Shown here: one piece after another, positions 14,331 to 25,867 of the stretch
Layout: each line of letters begins with the position of its first letter
Numbering within the stretch: the first letter of the stretch is position 1
DNA from: an uncultured Holophagaceae bacterium
GTDB lineage: Bacteria; Acidobacteriota; Holophagae; Holophagales; Holophagaceae
Reading direction: 5' to 3'
DNA: 46,834 nt
NCBI GenBank assembly: GCA_903863195.1
Contig: CAIPAY010000227.1
Span: 1-46,834, forward strand
The notes under the pieces: model-generated
The model's database searches: none
What the model was told of the DNA's origin: nothing
What the model saw: only the letters and a program-made list of their open reading frames with translations
Position numbers and translations under genes: made by a program

Positions 14331-16814
14331 TCACCCATTCGGATCCGCCGCATTCAGATCCAGGGGCTTCGGCTCCGGGAGCGCGGGGGGACGGCCCCAG
14401 ATGCGGTTCTCCGAGGGCAGGCTGTTGGCCTTGTCCCGTGCCTCGCGGATCTGGCGGATGGTGTCCGCGTCGCTGCCGGAGCGGGGCACGGTGCCGGGCT
14501 TGAAGGCGAGCCGGATCACCCGGTCGCTGGTGGCAGAGGAGGCCAGCAGGCCCGTGTAGCGGTCGATGTCCGCCCACTCCATGCCTTCGGGCGCCTTGAA
14601 GTCCTCCCGCTCGGTGGTGGGCAGCGCCACCTTCATGAAGTCGATCCAGATGGGCAGGGCCACCTTGGCGCCGTCCGCACCCTTGAAGATCATCTTCTTC
14701 TCGTCGAGCCCCACCCAGACGCCGCAGACCACCTTGGTGGAGAAGCCGATGAACCAGCCGTCCGTGTGCTCGTCCGTGGTGCCGGTCTTGCCGGCAACGG
14801 GCCACTGCAGCTCGGCCCCGGCGCGCGCGCCGGTGCCCGCATTGGCCACGCCCTGGAGGCACTGGATGAGCTGGAAGGTGCTCTGGGGATCCAGCACCTG
14901 CTCGGAGGCGGTGCTGCCGTGGCTCTCCAGCACCTTGCCGGTGCGGTCCGTGACCTTCTTGATGAAGAAGGGGGCGGGCGACTGCAGGCCGCCGTTGGCG
15001 ATGGTGGCGTAGCCGCGCACCATCTCCCGCAGGGTTAGGTCCGCGGAGCCCAGGGCCATGCTGGGATAGGGCGGGATGGTGCCAGTGAGGCCGCACTTCC
15101 GGGCGAAGTCGATGACGTTGAGGACGCCGGTCTCTTCGAGGGTGCGCACCGCAGGGACATTGCGCGAGTCGCGCAGCGCCTCCCACAGGATGATCGGACC
15201 CCAGAAATCCCGCTCGTAGTTGCGCGGCTCGTAGGGCTTCACGCCGGCCCGCAGCGGCTTGAACTCCGAGCTGCCGTCCGGGTGGTTCACGGTGAGGAAG
15301 TCCACGGTGTCCAGGAAGCGCGTGGGCACGTCCTGGAGCATGGTGGCGGGCGTCTTCCCGGCGGTGAGGGCCGCGCCGTAGACGTAGGCCTTCATGGTCG
15401 AGCCCACCTGGCGCAGCGCCTGGGTGGAGCGGTTGAACTTGGAGCGGTTGAAGTCGTAGCCGCCCACCATGGCGCGGATCTCGCCGGTGAGGGGATCCAC
15501 GGCCATGAGAGCGCCTTCGACCTGGGGATCCTGGTCCAGCTCAAGGCTCTTCGGCACCCCGTCCTGAGCAGACTTGATGCTGAACAGCGGCGCCGCGCCC
15601 CGGGGCAGCAGCTTCTGGATGTCCTTGCCGGCCCAGGCAAAGGCGGCCTCGGGCACCTCGAGCTCGGTCTTGCCGATGCGCACCAGGGCCTTGCCGCCCT
15701 TCCAGCCTAGGATCACTCCGCGCACGCTGTCGCCGTTCTCGAAGTAGCGCTTCCAGCCACTGAGCTGCGTCGTCTCGGGATCGCCCACGAACTGCACAGC
15801 CTCCTTGCGGAAGCCCCGGCGGCGGTCGACGGCCTTGAGCCCCACCCGGACCGCCTCGTTGGCGGTCTCCTGCCACAGGCTGTTCACGGTGGTCGTCACT
15901 TCCAGGCCGCCGTTCAGGGCCTGGTCACGACCGTACTTCTCGTAGAGATACTTGCGGACCTCCTCCACCACGTAGGGCGCGATGGCCTCCTCGCGGGCGT
16001 TCTCCCGGGCGAGGCGGATGGGCTTCTCGATGAGCGGCCCGGCCTCGGCGGCCTTGAGATAGTCCTCCTTCACCATGCGGATCAGCACGTGGTTGCGGCG
16101 GGACTTGGCCGCGGCCCGGGCCTTGGGATCGGGGTTGTAGGGGTTGTACCAGTTGGGATTCTGGACCAGGCCCGCCAGCAGCGCGCACTCCTCCACGTTG
16201 AGCTGCGGGGCGCTCTTGCCGAAGTAGAACTCCGCCGCGGCCTCGATGCCGTAGCGGCCGCCGCCGAAGTAGACCTCGTTGGCGTACATCTCCATGATCT
16301 GCTTCTTCGAGTAGGCCTTCTCCAGCTTGCGGGCCAGGATGATCTCCTTGAGCTTGCGGTCCAGGCGCTTCTGCCGCTTGGCGGTCACGGTGCGGATGAG
16401 CTGCATGGTGAGCGTGGAGGCGCCTTCCCGACGCCGGCCGAAGCTGGTGATGAAGTTGACGCCCGAGCGGAGGAAGCCCCGGGGCGAGATGCCGCTGTGG
16501 TCCCAGAAGTCCGTGTCCTCCGTGGCCACCAGCGCGTTGACGAAGGCCTTGGGGATGTCGCCGTAGGGGATCACCACGCGGTGCTCCTCGGCGAAGATGC
16601 CAATGACGTTGCCGCTCTGGTCGAGGACCTTGGTGATGGTCTTCGGCACCCGGAGTGCGAAGAGGGTCAGGAAGCTGTCGGCGTCGCGGGACAGCACAGA
16701 CCAGGACACCGCCAGACCGAGGGCACCCACCCCCGAGAGGGCGAGCAGGATCAGAAGGCCGCGGCGGAGCCAGCGGCGGGCGGGCTGGGAGAGGGATGCC
16801 AATTTTGAGACCAT
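14331..16814 (-). CDS. mrcA: Class A penicillin-binding protein (PBP1A type)
   Basis: An 827-aa bifunctional peptidoglycan synthase anchored by one N-terminal helix (about 20-42, LLILLALSGVGALGLAVSW). The GT51 glycosyltransferase domain follows, with EDTDFWDHSGISPRGFLRS (catalytic Glu), EGASTLTMQLIRTV (Met-Gln at the usual QQ, as in PBP1C-like proteins) and ANEVYFGGGRYGIEAAAEFY. The transpeptidase domain has Ser472 in GSTMKAYVYG, SRN in ALRDSRNVPAV and KTG in VAGKTGTTDEHTDGWF. An OB-like insert lies between the two domains. The start ATG at 16814 precedes the membrane helix directly; a longer upstream open frame is only a shadow of nadK. It is divergent from nadK. Confidence 0.95.
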   Translation of the reverse strand: MVSKLASLSQPARRWLRRGLLILLALSGVGALGLAVSWSVLSRDADSFLTLFALRVPKTITKVLDQSGNVIGIFAEEHRVVIPYGDIPKAFVNALVATEDTDFWDHSGISPRGFLRSGVNFITSFGRRREGASTLTMQLIRTVTAKRQKRLDRKLKEIILARKLEKAYSKKQIMEMYANEVYFGGGRYGIEAAAEFYFGKSAPQLNVEECALLAGLVQNPNWYNPYNPDPKARAAAKSRRNHVLIRMVKEDYLKAAEAGPLIEKPIRLARENAREEAIAPYVVEEVRKYLYEKYGRDQALNGGLEVTTTVNSLWQETANEAVRVGLKAVDRRRGFRKEAVQFVGDPETTQLSGWKRYFENGDSVRGVILGWKGGKALVRIGKTELEVPEAAFAWAGKDIQKLLPRGAAPLFSIKSAQDGVPKSLELDQDPQVEGALMAVDPLTGEIRAMVGGYDFNRSKFNRSTQALRQVGSTMKAYVYGAALTAGKTPATMLQDVPTRFLDTVDFLTVNHPDGSSEFKPLRAGVKPYEPRNYERDFWGPIILWEALRDSRNVPAVRTLEETGVLNVIDFARKCGLTGTIPPYPSMALGSADLTLREMVRGYATIANGGLQSPAPFFIKKVTDRTGKVLESHGSTASEQVLDPQSTFQLIQCLQGVANAGTGARAGAELQWPVAGKTGTTDEHTDGWFIGFSTKVVCGVWVGLDEKKMIFKGADGAKVALPIWIDFMKVALPTTEREDFKAPEGMEWADIDRYTGLLASSATSDRVIRLAFKPGTVPRSGSDADTIRQIREARDKANSLPSENRIWGRPPALPEPKPLDLNAADPNG

Positions 16815-16853
16815 GTGATCAAGGATAGCGTTGGATGCGGCTAGAGTGTGGGC

Positions 16854-17732
16854 ATGCTCCAGCGACTGATTCTCGTGGCCAAGGTCAAATCCCCGCACCT
16901 GGCCTCCACCCTGAGGGACGCCCTGCCGAAGTTCCTGCAGGCCGGCTGGGAGATCGTCGGCGAGCCCGGCATCGAGGAGGCCTGGTCCCACGCGGGCCTG
17001 GATCCGGCGCGGCTGCGCGTGGATCCCGACCTGGGCTCCGGCCAGCCGCCTGCGGACCTCTGCCTGGTCCTCGGCGGCGACGGCACCCTGCTCTACGCCG
17101 CCCGCCGCGTGGGCCTGCGCGGCACCCCCATCCTGGGCATCAACCTCGGCTCCCTGGGCTTCCTCACCGCCCATCCCGTGTCCGGCGCCGTGGAGGCCGT
17201 GGAGGCCTTCCTGGCGGGGCAGCTGGTGCCGGACGTGCGGCCCATGCTGGAGGCCGAGCTCTGGCGGAACGGCTCCCGCCTGGCCCGCCAGCCCGTGCTC
17301 AACGACGCCGTCCTGGCCAAGGGCGCCCTGGCCCGGATCATGGACATGCGCCTGCGGGTGGGAGACCAGGATGCGGGCCCCATGAAGGCCGACGGCCTCA
17401 TTGTCGCCACGCCCACGGGGTCCACCGCCTACGCCCTGTCCGCGGGCGGCCCCATCATGCATCCCAGCCTGGAGGCCTTCGTCATCGCCCCCATCTGCCC
17501 GCACACCCTGACCCTGCGCCCCTCGGTGGTGCCGGCCCGCTGGCCCATCAGCATCACCCTCATGGACGCCGAGGACGCGCACCTCACCCTGGACGGCCAG
17601 GTGGGCCACCGGGTGCTGCCCGGCGACGAGGTCCGGCTCTACCAGGCCGACAGCCGGATCACCCTCCTCCAGAAGCCCGGCCTGGACTTCTTCGCCCTCC
17701 TCCAGCAGAAGCTGCACTGGGGCGACCGGTAG
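16854..17732 (+). CDS. nadK: NAD kinase
   Basis: Phosphorylates NAD to NADP. The 292-aa protein has the family signature GGDGTLLYAAR (catalytic Asp76), ILGINLGSLGFLT, LNDAVLAKGALARIMDM (Asp where many homologs have Glu in LNEV), and the strongly conserved KADGLIVATPTGSTAYALS followed by AGGPIMHP. I chose ATG at 16854; an in-frame GTG at 16848 would add two residues. The gap to the divergent PBP gene is 39 nt, so both promoters overlap or lie inside the genes. After the stop there are 190 nt before vorB with no gene seen. Confidence 0.95.
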   Translation: MLQRLILVAKVKSPHLASTLRDALPKFLQAGWEIVGEPGIEEAWSHAGLDPARLRVDPDLGSGQPPADLCLVLGGDGTLLYAARRVGLRGTPILGINLGSLGFLTAHPVSGAVEAVEAFLAGQLVPDVRPMLEAELWRNGSRLARQPVLNDAVLAKGALARIMDMRLRVGDQDAGPMKADGLIVATPTGSTAYALSAGGPIMHPSLEAFVIAPICPHTLTLRPSVVPARWPISITLMDAEDAHLTLDGQVGHRVLPGDEVRLYQADSRITLLQKPGLDFFALLQQKLHWGDR

Positions 17733-17922
17733 GCCCTGGGCGACTCAAGGGGCCTCCTCCGCGGGTCCAGCCGAAGACAGGCACAGACCGCCTCGCCTGG
17801 GGTGGGTTCTGCGCCCATCGGTCGGCGGTGGTCTGCGTCGATGGTCGCTTGTGATCCCAGGCACACGGAACGGGCTCGACACTTCAGCGCAAGAGGGACC
17901 AAAGTCCCGCCGCGGAGGCCCC

Positions 17923-19319
17923 ATGGCCCTCAAAGAACGACCCAAACCCTTCCTGCTACCGGAGTATTGCAAGGGCTGCGGCCGCTGCATCGACGCCTGC
18001 GCAAAGGACTGCATCACCGCCGGTCACCAGATCAACCCCCTCACGGGTCTGGTTCCCATCGAGCTTGATCTGACCAACTGCAACGCCTGCGGTCTCTGCA
18101 TGGACGCCTGCCCCGAGCCCTACGGCCTGCGGCCCGCCCACGAGGGCCCCATCAAGAAGTTCGAGCTGGAGGATCCCGCCAAGCTCTACGGCGTCAAGCC
18201 GAGCGACGCCCCCGAGCCCCAGGATGTCCCCTCGGTGGTACTGCCCCTGCCCCGCACAGAGCCCCTGGTGATCAAGGGCACCTACGCCTCGGCCATCGGC
18301 GCGATCCTCGCCGGCTGCCGCCACGTCTACGGCTACCCCATCACCCCGTCCACCGAGGGCGCCGAGCTCATGGCGAAGTTCCTGCCCAAGCTGGACGGCA
18401 CCTTCCTCCAGGCGGTCAGCGAGGTCGCCGCCGTGAACATGATGTACGGCACGGCCGGCGCCGGCCTGCCCACCATGACCTTCACCTCCTCGCCGGGCTT
18501 CAGCCTGATGCTCGAGGGCGTGTCCTACATGATCGGGTCGGAGCTGCCCGGCGTCTTCGTGGACGTCATGCGCGGCGGGCCGGGCCTGGGCAACATCGCC
18601 CCCGAGCAGTCCGACATCAAGCTGGCCTGCCACGGCCTGGGCCACGGCAACACCCAGGCCCTGGTCCTGGCGCCCTCCACGCCCCAGGAGATGCTGGACC
18701 TCACCATCCTGGCCTTCGAGCTGAGCTTCAAGTACCGCAACCCGGTGGTCATCCTGAGCGACGGCTACCTGGGCCAGATGACGGGCAAGGTGCAGCTGCC
18801 GGAGACCATGCTCAAGCCCGGCGTGCCCAAGTGGGCGGTCTACGGGGACGCCCTGCACCGCAAGAACCTGATCTCCTCGATCTTCCTCACGGAGACCGAC
18901 CTCGAGGCCCACAACGTCCACCTGAACGCCAAATACGAGGCCATGAAGGTGGAGGTCCGCTCCGAGTCGTTCCGTTGCGAAGACGCCGAGGTGATCCTGA
19001 TCGCCTGCAACACGCCGGCCCGCACCGCCAAGGGCGCCGTGCAGGAGCTGCGCCACCAGGGCGTCAAGGCGGGCCTGTTTCGGCCCATCACGCTCTGGCC
19101 CTTCCCCATCGAGGCCCTGAAGACGGCTCTCCACGGCGCCGAGCGCCTGGTGGTGGTCGAGGCCAGCGCCGGTCAGCTGGAGAACGAGGTCCGCCTGGCG
19201 CTCAGCAAAGCCGGCATCCGCGACTATCCCGAGATCGAGTCCGTGCGCCGCATGGGCGGCATCCTGCCCCAGCAGGACGAGATCCTGGCCCAGGTGATGG
19301 GAAGGAAAGAGGTGCTCGC

Positions 19320-19323
<4 letters not shown>
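17923..19323 (+). CDS. vorB: 2-oxoacid:ferredoxin oxidoreductase, fused ferredoxin-delta and alpha subunit (VorB-like)
   Basis: A 466-aa protein. Residues 16-63 hold two [4Fe-4S] motifs, C16xxC19xxC22xxxC26 and C53xxC56xxC59xxxC63, equivalent to the separate delta (ferredoxin) subunit of other enzymes. From about residue 110 comes the alpha subunit, with IKGTYASAIGAILAGCRHVY, GYPITPSTEGAELM, GLPTMTFTSSPGFSLMLEG, and the C-terminal transketolase-like domain (ILIACNTPARTAKGAVQELR, GLFRPITLWPFP). The enzyme decarboxylates a 2-oxoacid to acyl-CoA and reduces ferredoxin. The start is ATG 17923, with GGAGG just upstream; an open frame extends further 5' without support. It overlaps vorA by 4 nt (ATGA). 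Confidence 0.92.
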
Positions 19324-20750
<1,427 letters not shown>

Positions 20751-21140
20751 TCAGTCTGGCTTGCGCGTGAGCTTCAGACCGCCGCTGGCGATGGGGGAGG
20801 TCCAGTTGCCTTCGAGGGACTGGCCGTCCTCGGAGAGCGTGGCCTCGAAGTCCATGGTGGGCTCGGGGAACTCGACCTTCTGACCCTTCACCTTGGCCTT
20901 GGTGAAGGTGTCCTTGAAGTCCCCCACGGCTGTCCCGAACCAGACCGAGCTGCCCTTGAGGACATTACCGGTGGCGGCCTCGACTTTCACGACCAGCTTG
21001 CCGCCCATGTCCGCGAACATCCACTTGCCTTCCCAGGTGCCGACCAGCTTCGCGGCGGCGGCCGCATCATCGGCCTGGGCCACGGGCGCCAGGGCCACCA
21101 GGCATACTGCCAGGGGAAGGAATCGCAGGGTCTTGAACAT
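20751..21140 (-). CDS. Small exported protein, lipocalin-like beta barrel, function unknown
   Basis: A 129-aa product with a Sec signal peptide (about 1-22, LPLAVCLVALAPVAQA, then DD). The mature part is a run of beta strands: LVGTWEGKWMFADMGGKLVV, VKGQKVEFPEP, FEATLSEDGQSLEGNW, SGGLKLTRKPD. This LxGTWEG...F.a.LSxDGxxLxGxW pattern is common in small periplasmic lipid- or ligand-binding barrels of unknown role. The start is ATG 21140, with GGGGGTG upstream; a GTG two codons earlier is possible. Its stop directly abuts the stop of vorA from the other side. Confidence 0.75.
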   Translation of the reverse strand: MFKTLRFLPLAVCLVALAPVAQADDAAAAAKLVGTWEGKWMFADMGGKLVVKVEAATGNVLKGSSVWFGTAVGDFKDTFTKAKVKGQKVEFPEPTMDFEATLSEDGQSLEGNWTSPIASGGLKLTRKPD

Positions 21141-21231
21141 GGACACCCCCTAAGGCCGACGGCGGCAACCCCCGTCCGGCTCGCCGCTGATGGTAGCAAC
21201 CCCTTTGGCGTCCGGCCAACCTTGCGTTGAC

Positions 21232-22128
21232 CTACAGCCCGCCGCGCAGGTTGGCGAAGGTGCGCAGGCCTTCTTCGGTGGTCCGGAGGAGGGCCACCAG
21301 GCGGCCCTGGTGCAGGGCGCGGAGGGGGGCGCCGGGGTCGGGGAAGCCCTCCGGCAGGGTCCAGGTGGGCGGCAGGAGCTCGCCCAGGGGGATCGCGCGG
21401 CCGTGGGTCAGGTGCTCGGCCTCAGCGTCACTGAGCTCCCGCACGGGGCACCAGGGCACGAGATCCGAGCCGGTGAGGAGGCGCTCATGGCCCTCACCCG
21501 GATCGGTCCAGGGGCCGATGGCGGTGCGCTGCAGGACCGCCAGGTGGGCGCCGCAGCCCAGGGTCCGGCCCAGATCCCGGGCGAGGCTGCGCACGTAGTA
21601 GCCGCCCCGGCAGGTGAGTGCCAGGGTGCTGGAGCGGGGCAGATCATGGGCCAGCCAGCGGGCCGAGAGCAGGAAGACCCGGCAGGGCTTCATGATCACT
21701 TCCTCGCCGCGGTGGGCCTTCTTGTAGGCCGCCTCGCCGTCGATCTTCTTGGCGCTGGTGGCGGGCGGCACCTGCTCGGTCCAGCCCAGGAGCGGCGCCA
21801 GGGCCGCGTCCAGCAGCTCCGGCGTGAGGTGCGAGGCGTCGCCGGTCAGCACCGGCAGACCCTGCAGGTCGCAGGTGTCCGTCTCCAGGCCCCAGTGGAC
21901 CTCGGCCAGGTAGGTCTTCGGCAGGGGATGCATGAGGTCCATCAGGCGCGTCGCCTGGCCCGCCAGCACCAGCAGGAGGCCCTCCGCGAAGGGATCCAGG
22001 GTGCCGCCGTGGCCCAGGGCCAGCTTCTTCTGGCCGGCCTCGAAGGCCCGCCGCTTGAAGTCCCGCACCGCGTCAAAGCTGCTGCGGCCCACGGCCTTGT
22101 GGACGAGGTGGATGCCGGACTCGACCAT
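21232..22128 (-). CDS. truB: tRNA pseudouridine(55) synthase TruB
   Basis: Makes pseudouridine 55 in the T loop of tRNAs. The 298-aa protein has the catalytic motif LGHGGTLDPFAEGLLLVLAG (Asp about 45), the N-terminal HLVHKAVGRSSFDAVRDFKR (usually KPxGxTS), YLAEVHWGLETDTCDLQG, the conserved VPPATSAKKIDGEAAYKKA (usually PPxxSAxKxxGxxxY) and CRGGYYVRSLARDLG. The C-terminal PUA-like part is shorter. Its start ATG immediately follows the rbfA stop, the standard rbfA-truB order found beside infB in many bacteria; infB itself is not here. Confidence 0.96.
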   Translation of the reverse strand: MVESGIHLVHKAVGRSSFDAVRDFKRRAFEAGQKKLALGHGGTLDPFAEGLLLVLAGQATRLMDLMHPLPKTYLAEVHWGLETDTCDLQGLPVLTGDASHLTPELLDAALAPLLGWTEQVPPATSAKKIDGEAAYKKAHRGEEVIMKPCRVFLLSARWLAHDLPRSSTLALTCRGGYYVRSLARDLGRTLGCGAHLAVLQRTAIGPWTDPGEGHERLLTGSDLVPWCPVRELSDAEAEHLTHGRAIPLGELLPPTWTLPEGFPDPGAPLRALHQGRLVALLRTTEEGLRTFANLRGGL

Positions 22129-22548
22129 TCAGGCGTCCGGCTTTCCGGCGGCCTCGGGGCTCTCGGGTTCCTCGGGCTCTGGAGGCCGCGCGGCGCGCTC
22201 CTTCTCGAGCTCCGCCAGGATGGTCTCCAGGTGGTTGCCCTCCTCGAGCGTGCCGTCGGGGAAGAACCGCAGCTCGGGCACCCGCTTCATCTTCAGCCGG
22301 GCGGCCAGCTGGGTGCGGAGGAAACCCGCAGCGCGGCCCAGGGCCTTGCGGGTGAGGCCGTTCTGGGCCTCCTGGTCCCCGCCGTTGGGGGGCAGCACCG
22401 TGAAATAGACCCGGGCGATGCTGCGGTCCGCCGTCAGGCGCACGGCCGTGACGGTGAGGAAGCCCAGCTCCGGGTCGCGGAGCTCGCGCTGGATCAGGTT
22501 CGAGAGCAGGAAGTGGACTTGGTCTTCAAGGTGTTCGGGGCGCAGCAT
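22129..22548 (-). CDS. rbfA: 30S ribosome-binding factor RbfA
   Basis: A 139-aa KH-fold factor needed for late 16S rRNA maturation and cold adaptation. Typical sequence: RPEHLEDQVHFLLSNLIQRE, LRDPELGFLTVTAVRLTADR, ARVYFTVLPPNGGD, then AAGFLRTQLAARLKMKRVPE and LRFFPDGTLEEGNHLETIL. A proline- and glutamate-rich tail follows. The start ATG at 22548 has AAAGGA 6 nt upstream; the longer open frame beyond it is a shadow of the divergent methyltransferase. There is no gap to truB, so the two are co-translated. Confidence 0.95.
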   Translation of the reverse strand: MLRPEHLEDQVHFLLSNLIQRELRDPELGFLTVTAVRLTADRSIARVYFTVLPPNGGDQEAQNGLTRKALGRAAGFLRTQLAARLKMKRVPELRFFPDGTLEEGNHLETILAELEKERAARPPEPEEPESPEAAGKPDA

Positions 22549-22650
22549 GGGTTTCCTTTGGCGTTTCCATTGTAGCCGAGCCACCGCCCCGCTTTCGGAT
22601 GCGGCGGCGGGGCCCGGCCCTGGATACTCTGGGGTTTTCAGGGATGTCCA

Positions 22651-23373
22651 TTGGCCGACTGGTTCGAGGAGTGGTTTGACGGGGACTATGCCGAGCTCTA
22701 TGCCCACCGGGACACTACCGAGGCCCGCCGGGCGGTGGAGTTGGCCCTGCGGGTCGCGCCGGAGCTGGCCGCAGGGCCCGTGCTGGACCTGGGCTGCGGC
22801 TCGGGCCGGCACCTGGAGGTACTGCGCGGGGTGAATCCTCAGGCCATCGGCATGGACCTCTCCCGGGCCCTGCTGGGCCTGGCCCCCGCCGAGCTGCGCC
22901 CCTGGCTGCTGCGCGGCGACATGCGGGCCCTGCCCCTCCGGCCCGGCGCCCTCAGCGGCATCTGCCTCTGGTTCACGCCCTTTGGCTACTTCGAGGATCA
23001 GGAGAACCGGTCCCTGCTGCGGCACCTCGCGGGCCTGCTGCGCCCCGGCGGCGTCTTCCTGCTGGACTACCTGAACGCGGACCTGGTGGAGCGAACCCTG
23101 GTCCCCGAGGACACCACCGAGCGCAAGGGCACCCGCATCCAGAGCCGCCGGAGCATCGAAGGTAACCGCCTCATGAAGCGCCTGACCCTCACGCGGCTGG
23201 CCACCGGCGAGGTCCGCGAGGCCCTGGAGAGTGTCCAGCTCTATCATCCCGCAGAGCTGCAGGAGCTGGCTAGCGCTGCGGGGCTGCGGGTCCGGACCGT
23301 CCTCGGCAACTACACCGGAGTGCCCTTCACCAGCGACAGCCCCCGCTGGATCGGCGTCTTCGAGCGGACCTAA
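22651..23373 (+). CDS. Class I SAM-dependent methyltransferase
   Basis: A 240-aa Rossmann-fold methyltransferase. The SAM-binding motif I is VLDLGCGSGRHLEVL (about 46-60), followed by IGMDLSRALL, motif II LLRGDMRALPLRPGAL, LLRPGGVFLLDYLN and a C-terminal strand ending WIGVFERT. The start is TTG at 22651 with GGGA 6 nt before it; no ATG fits. The start MADWFEEWFDGDYAELYAHR and the overall length match small-molecule methyltransferases annotated only by domain. The substrate cannot be told. It is divergent from rbfA-truB. Confidence 0.88.
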   Translation: MADWFEEWFDGDYAELYAHRDTTEARRAVELALRVAPELAAGPVLDLGCGSGRHLEVLRGVNPQAIGMDLSRALLGLAPAELRPWLLRGDMRALPLRPGALSGICLWFTPFGYFEDQENRSLLRHLAGLLRPGGVFLLDYLNADLVERTLVPEDTTERKGTRIQSRRSIEGNRLMKRLTLTRLATGEVREALESVQLYHPAELQELASAAGLRVRTVLGNYTGVPFTSDSPRWIGVFERT

Positions 23374-23409
23374 CCCGGGGTCACACAAGAAAGAGGATTG
23401 CCTGTTTTC

Positions 23410-23488
23410 ATTCCCTTCATCCCCTTCATCCCTGTTCCTTTTTCTTTTCCGGAGCTTGTTCAACAGGGATGAAGGGGATGAAGGGGAT
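23410..23488. repeat. Intergenic palindromic element, CCCCTTCAT family, copy B
   Basis: Left arm 23410-23436 and right arm 23462-23488 are 27 nt each and pair at 26 of 27 positions around a 25-nt loop. The arms are tandem copies of the 9-nt word CCCCTTCAT, ending in CCCTGTT next to the loop. The same arms and the same AGCTT-TTC-ACAGGG loop edge occur at 2081-2151. It lies between the methyltransferase and pgk, 153 nt before the pgk start. Nothing else is recognised in this 268-nt gap apart from the pgk ribosome binding site. Confidence 0.8.
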
Positions 23489-23641
23489 ACTGATTACCTA
23501 CCGGTTTCGGGGTCGAAGTAGTTCAGACCCTGCTGTATGTGGGCATTCAGTGAGAAGGCGCCTCCTGATCGGATTTTCGCCCGGCATGGCACTGGTGCAG
23601 TTCTTCAGTCAAAATCAATGTTTCAGGATCAAGGAGCAGCC

Positions 23642-24838
<1,197 letters not shown>

Positions 24839-24846
24839 GGTCTGCC

Positions 24847-25581
24847 ATGCGCTGCGTCGTCGCCAACTGGAAGATGAACCTGCGATCCGAGGAGGCCCAT
24901 GCCTTCTGCGAGGACCTGCTCCTGCACATCGCCCCGGAACCCCAGGCCGAGGTCGGCATCGCCCCCCCCTTCACGCTGCTCTCCCTGGTCAGCGGCCTCG
25001 TGCGGCCCAAGGGCCTGCACGTGTTCGGCCAGAACGGCCACGCCGAGGACAAGGGCGCCTTCACCGGTGAGATCTCCATGCCCCAGCTGCGGGACGTGGG
25101 CTGCTCGGGCGTGCTGCTGGGCCACAGCGAGCGCCGCCAGTTCTTCGGCGAGACCGACGCTGCCCTGGCCAAGAAGATCAAGGCCGCCTGGCAGTGGGAC
25201 CTGCTGCCCCTGCTCTGCATCGGCGAGACCCTGGCCCAGCGCGACGCCGGCGAGACCCTGGCCGTGCTTGGCCAGCAGCTGTCAATCCTGAGCCAGACCG
25301 GCCCCGGTCCCCTCTGGGTGGCCTACGAGCCCGTCTGGGCCATCGGCACCGGCCGCCGGGCCGAGGCCCCCCAGGTCCTCGAGGCCCACGGCTTCATCCG
25401 CGCTGAGCTCATCCGGCACGGGGCCTGTGCCGACTACGAGGTGCCCATCCTCTACGGCGGCAGCGTGACCCCCGAGAGCTTCCCCGAGCTGCTGAACATT
25501 CCTGAGGTGGCCGGCGGCCTCGTCGGCGGCGCCAGCCTCGACCCCCACAAGTTCGCCGCTCTCGTCAAACAGGCCGGCTGA
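24847..25581 (+). CDS. tpiA: Triosephosphate isomerase
   Basis: Interconverts dihydroxyacetone phosphate and glyceraldehyde 3-phosphate. The 244-aa TIM barrel carries Lys9 in ANWKMN, catalytic His93 in LLGHSERRQFFGETD, Glu161 in VAYEPVWAIGTGRRA, plus LYGGSVTPES and LVGGASLDPHKFA for phosphate binding. The ATG at 24847 has GAGG 6 nt upstream, inside the end of pgk. Length is normal. After it come about 286 nt with a large palindromic element and no gene. Confidence 0.98.
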   Translation: MRCVVANWKMNLRSEEAHAFCEDLLLHIAPEPQAEVGIAPPFTLLSLVSGLVRPKGLHVFGQNGHAEDKGAFTGEISMPQLRDVGCSGVLLGHSERRQFFGETDAALAKKIKAAWQWDLLPLLCIGETLAQRDAGETLAVLGQQLSILSQTGPGPLWVAYEPVWAIGTGRRAEAPQVLEAHGFIRAELIRHGACADYEVPILYGGSVTPESFPELLNIPEVAGGLVGGASLDPHKFAALVKQAG

Positions 25582-25656
25582 ACTAACTTTTTGGCTCTTC
25601 CTGGATTTCTGGGAATGCCAACTCTCCATGGATTCATCCAGCTCGTGGGGGAAGAT

Positions 25657-25769
25657 CAACCACTCTCGCAGAGGGCGCGGAGAGGGCTGAGGTTCGCAGA
25701 GCACAGCGGGTAACCCGCAACCCTCAGCGCCCCTCCGCTCCCCTCGTCCTTTCTCTGCGAGAGTGGTTG
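25657..25769. repeat. Large near-palindromic intergenic element, CTCTGCG type
   Basis: The outer arms CAACCACTCTCGCAGAG (25657-25673) and their exact complement (25753-25769) are 17 bp. Inside, GCGCGGAGAGGGCTGAGG faces CCTCAGCGCCCCTCCGC with a few mismatches. The centre is a small perfect hairpin, GCGGG-TAA-CCCGC. The whole 113-nt stretch can fold into one long cruciform. It lies between the convergent tpiA and the small lipoprotein gene. It may also end transcription from both sides, but there is no clear T-run. Confidence 0.75.
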
Positions 25770-25867
25770 CTTTCCCATGAGCGTACGCCGAACACCCAGG
25801 GTGTGGGGTTGGCGTGTCTTGGTGCCTTCCCTGAACTCCCGGATGAAGCTTTTTTTGGTTCCTGAGC

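Noticed and set aside
14331..17717. Extension of the penicillin-binding protein frame to 1128 codons
   Set aside because: The added N-terminal part is the antisense shadow of nadK. The membrane anchor begins properly after ATG 16814.
17733..17922. Riboswitch or extra gene in the 190-nt gap before vorB
   Set aside because: Only a loose CCATCG/CGATGG inverted repeat is present, with no recognised riboswitch core and no frame with protein-like composition. The upstream in-frame extension of vorB lacks a ribosome binding site.
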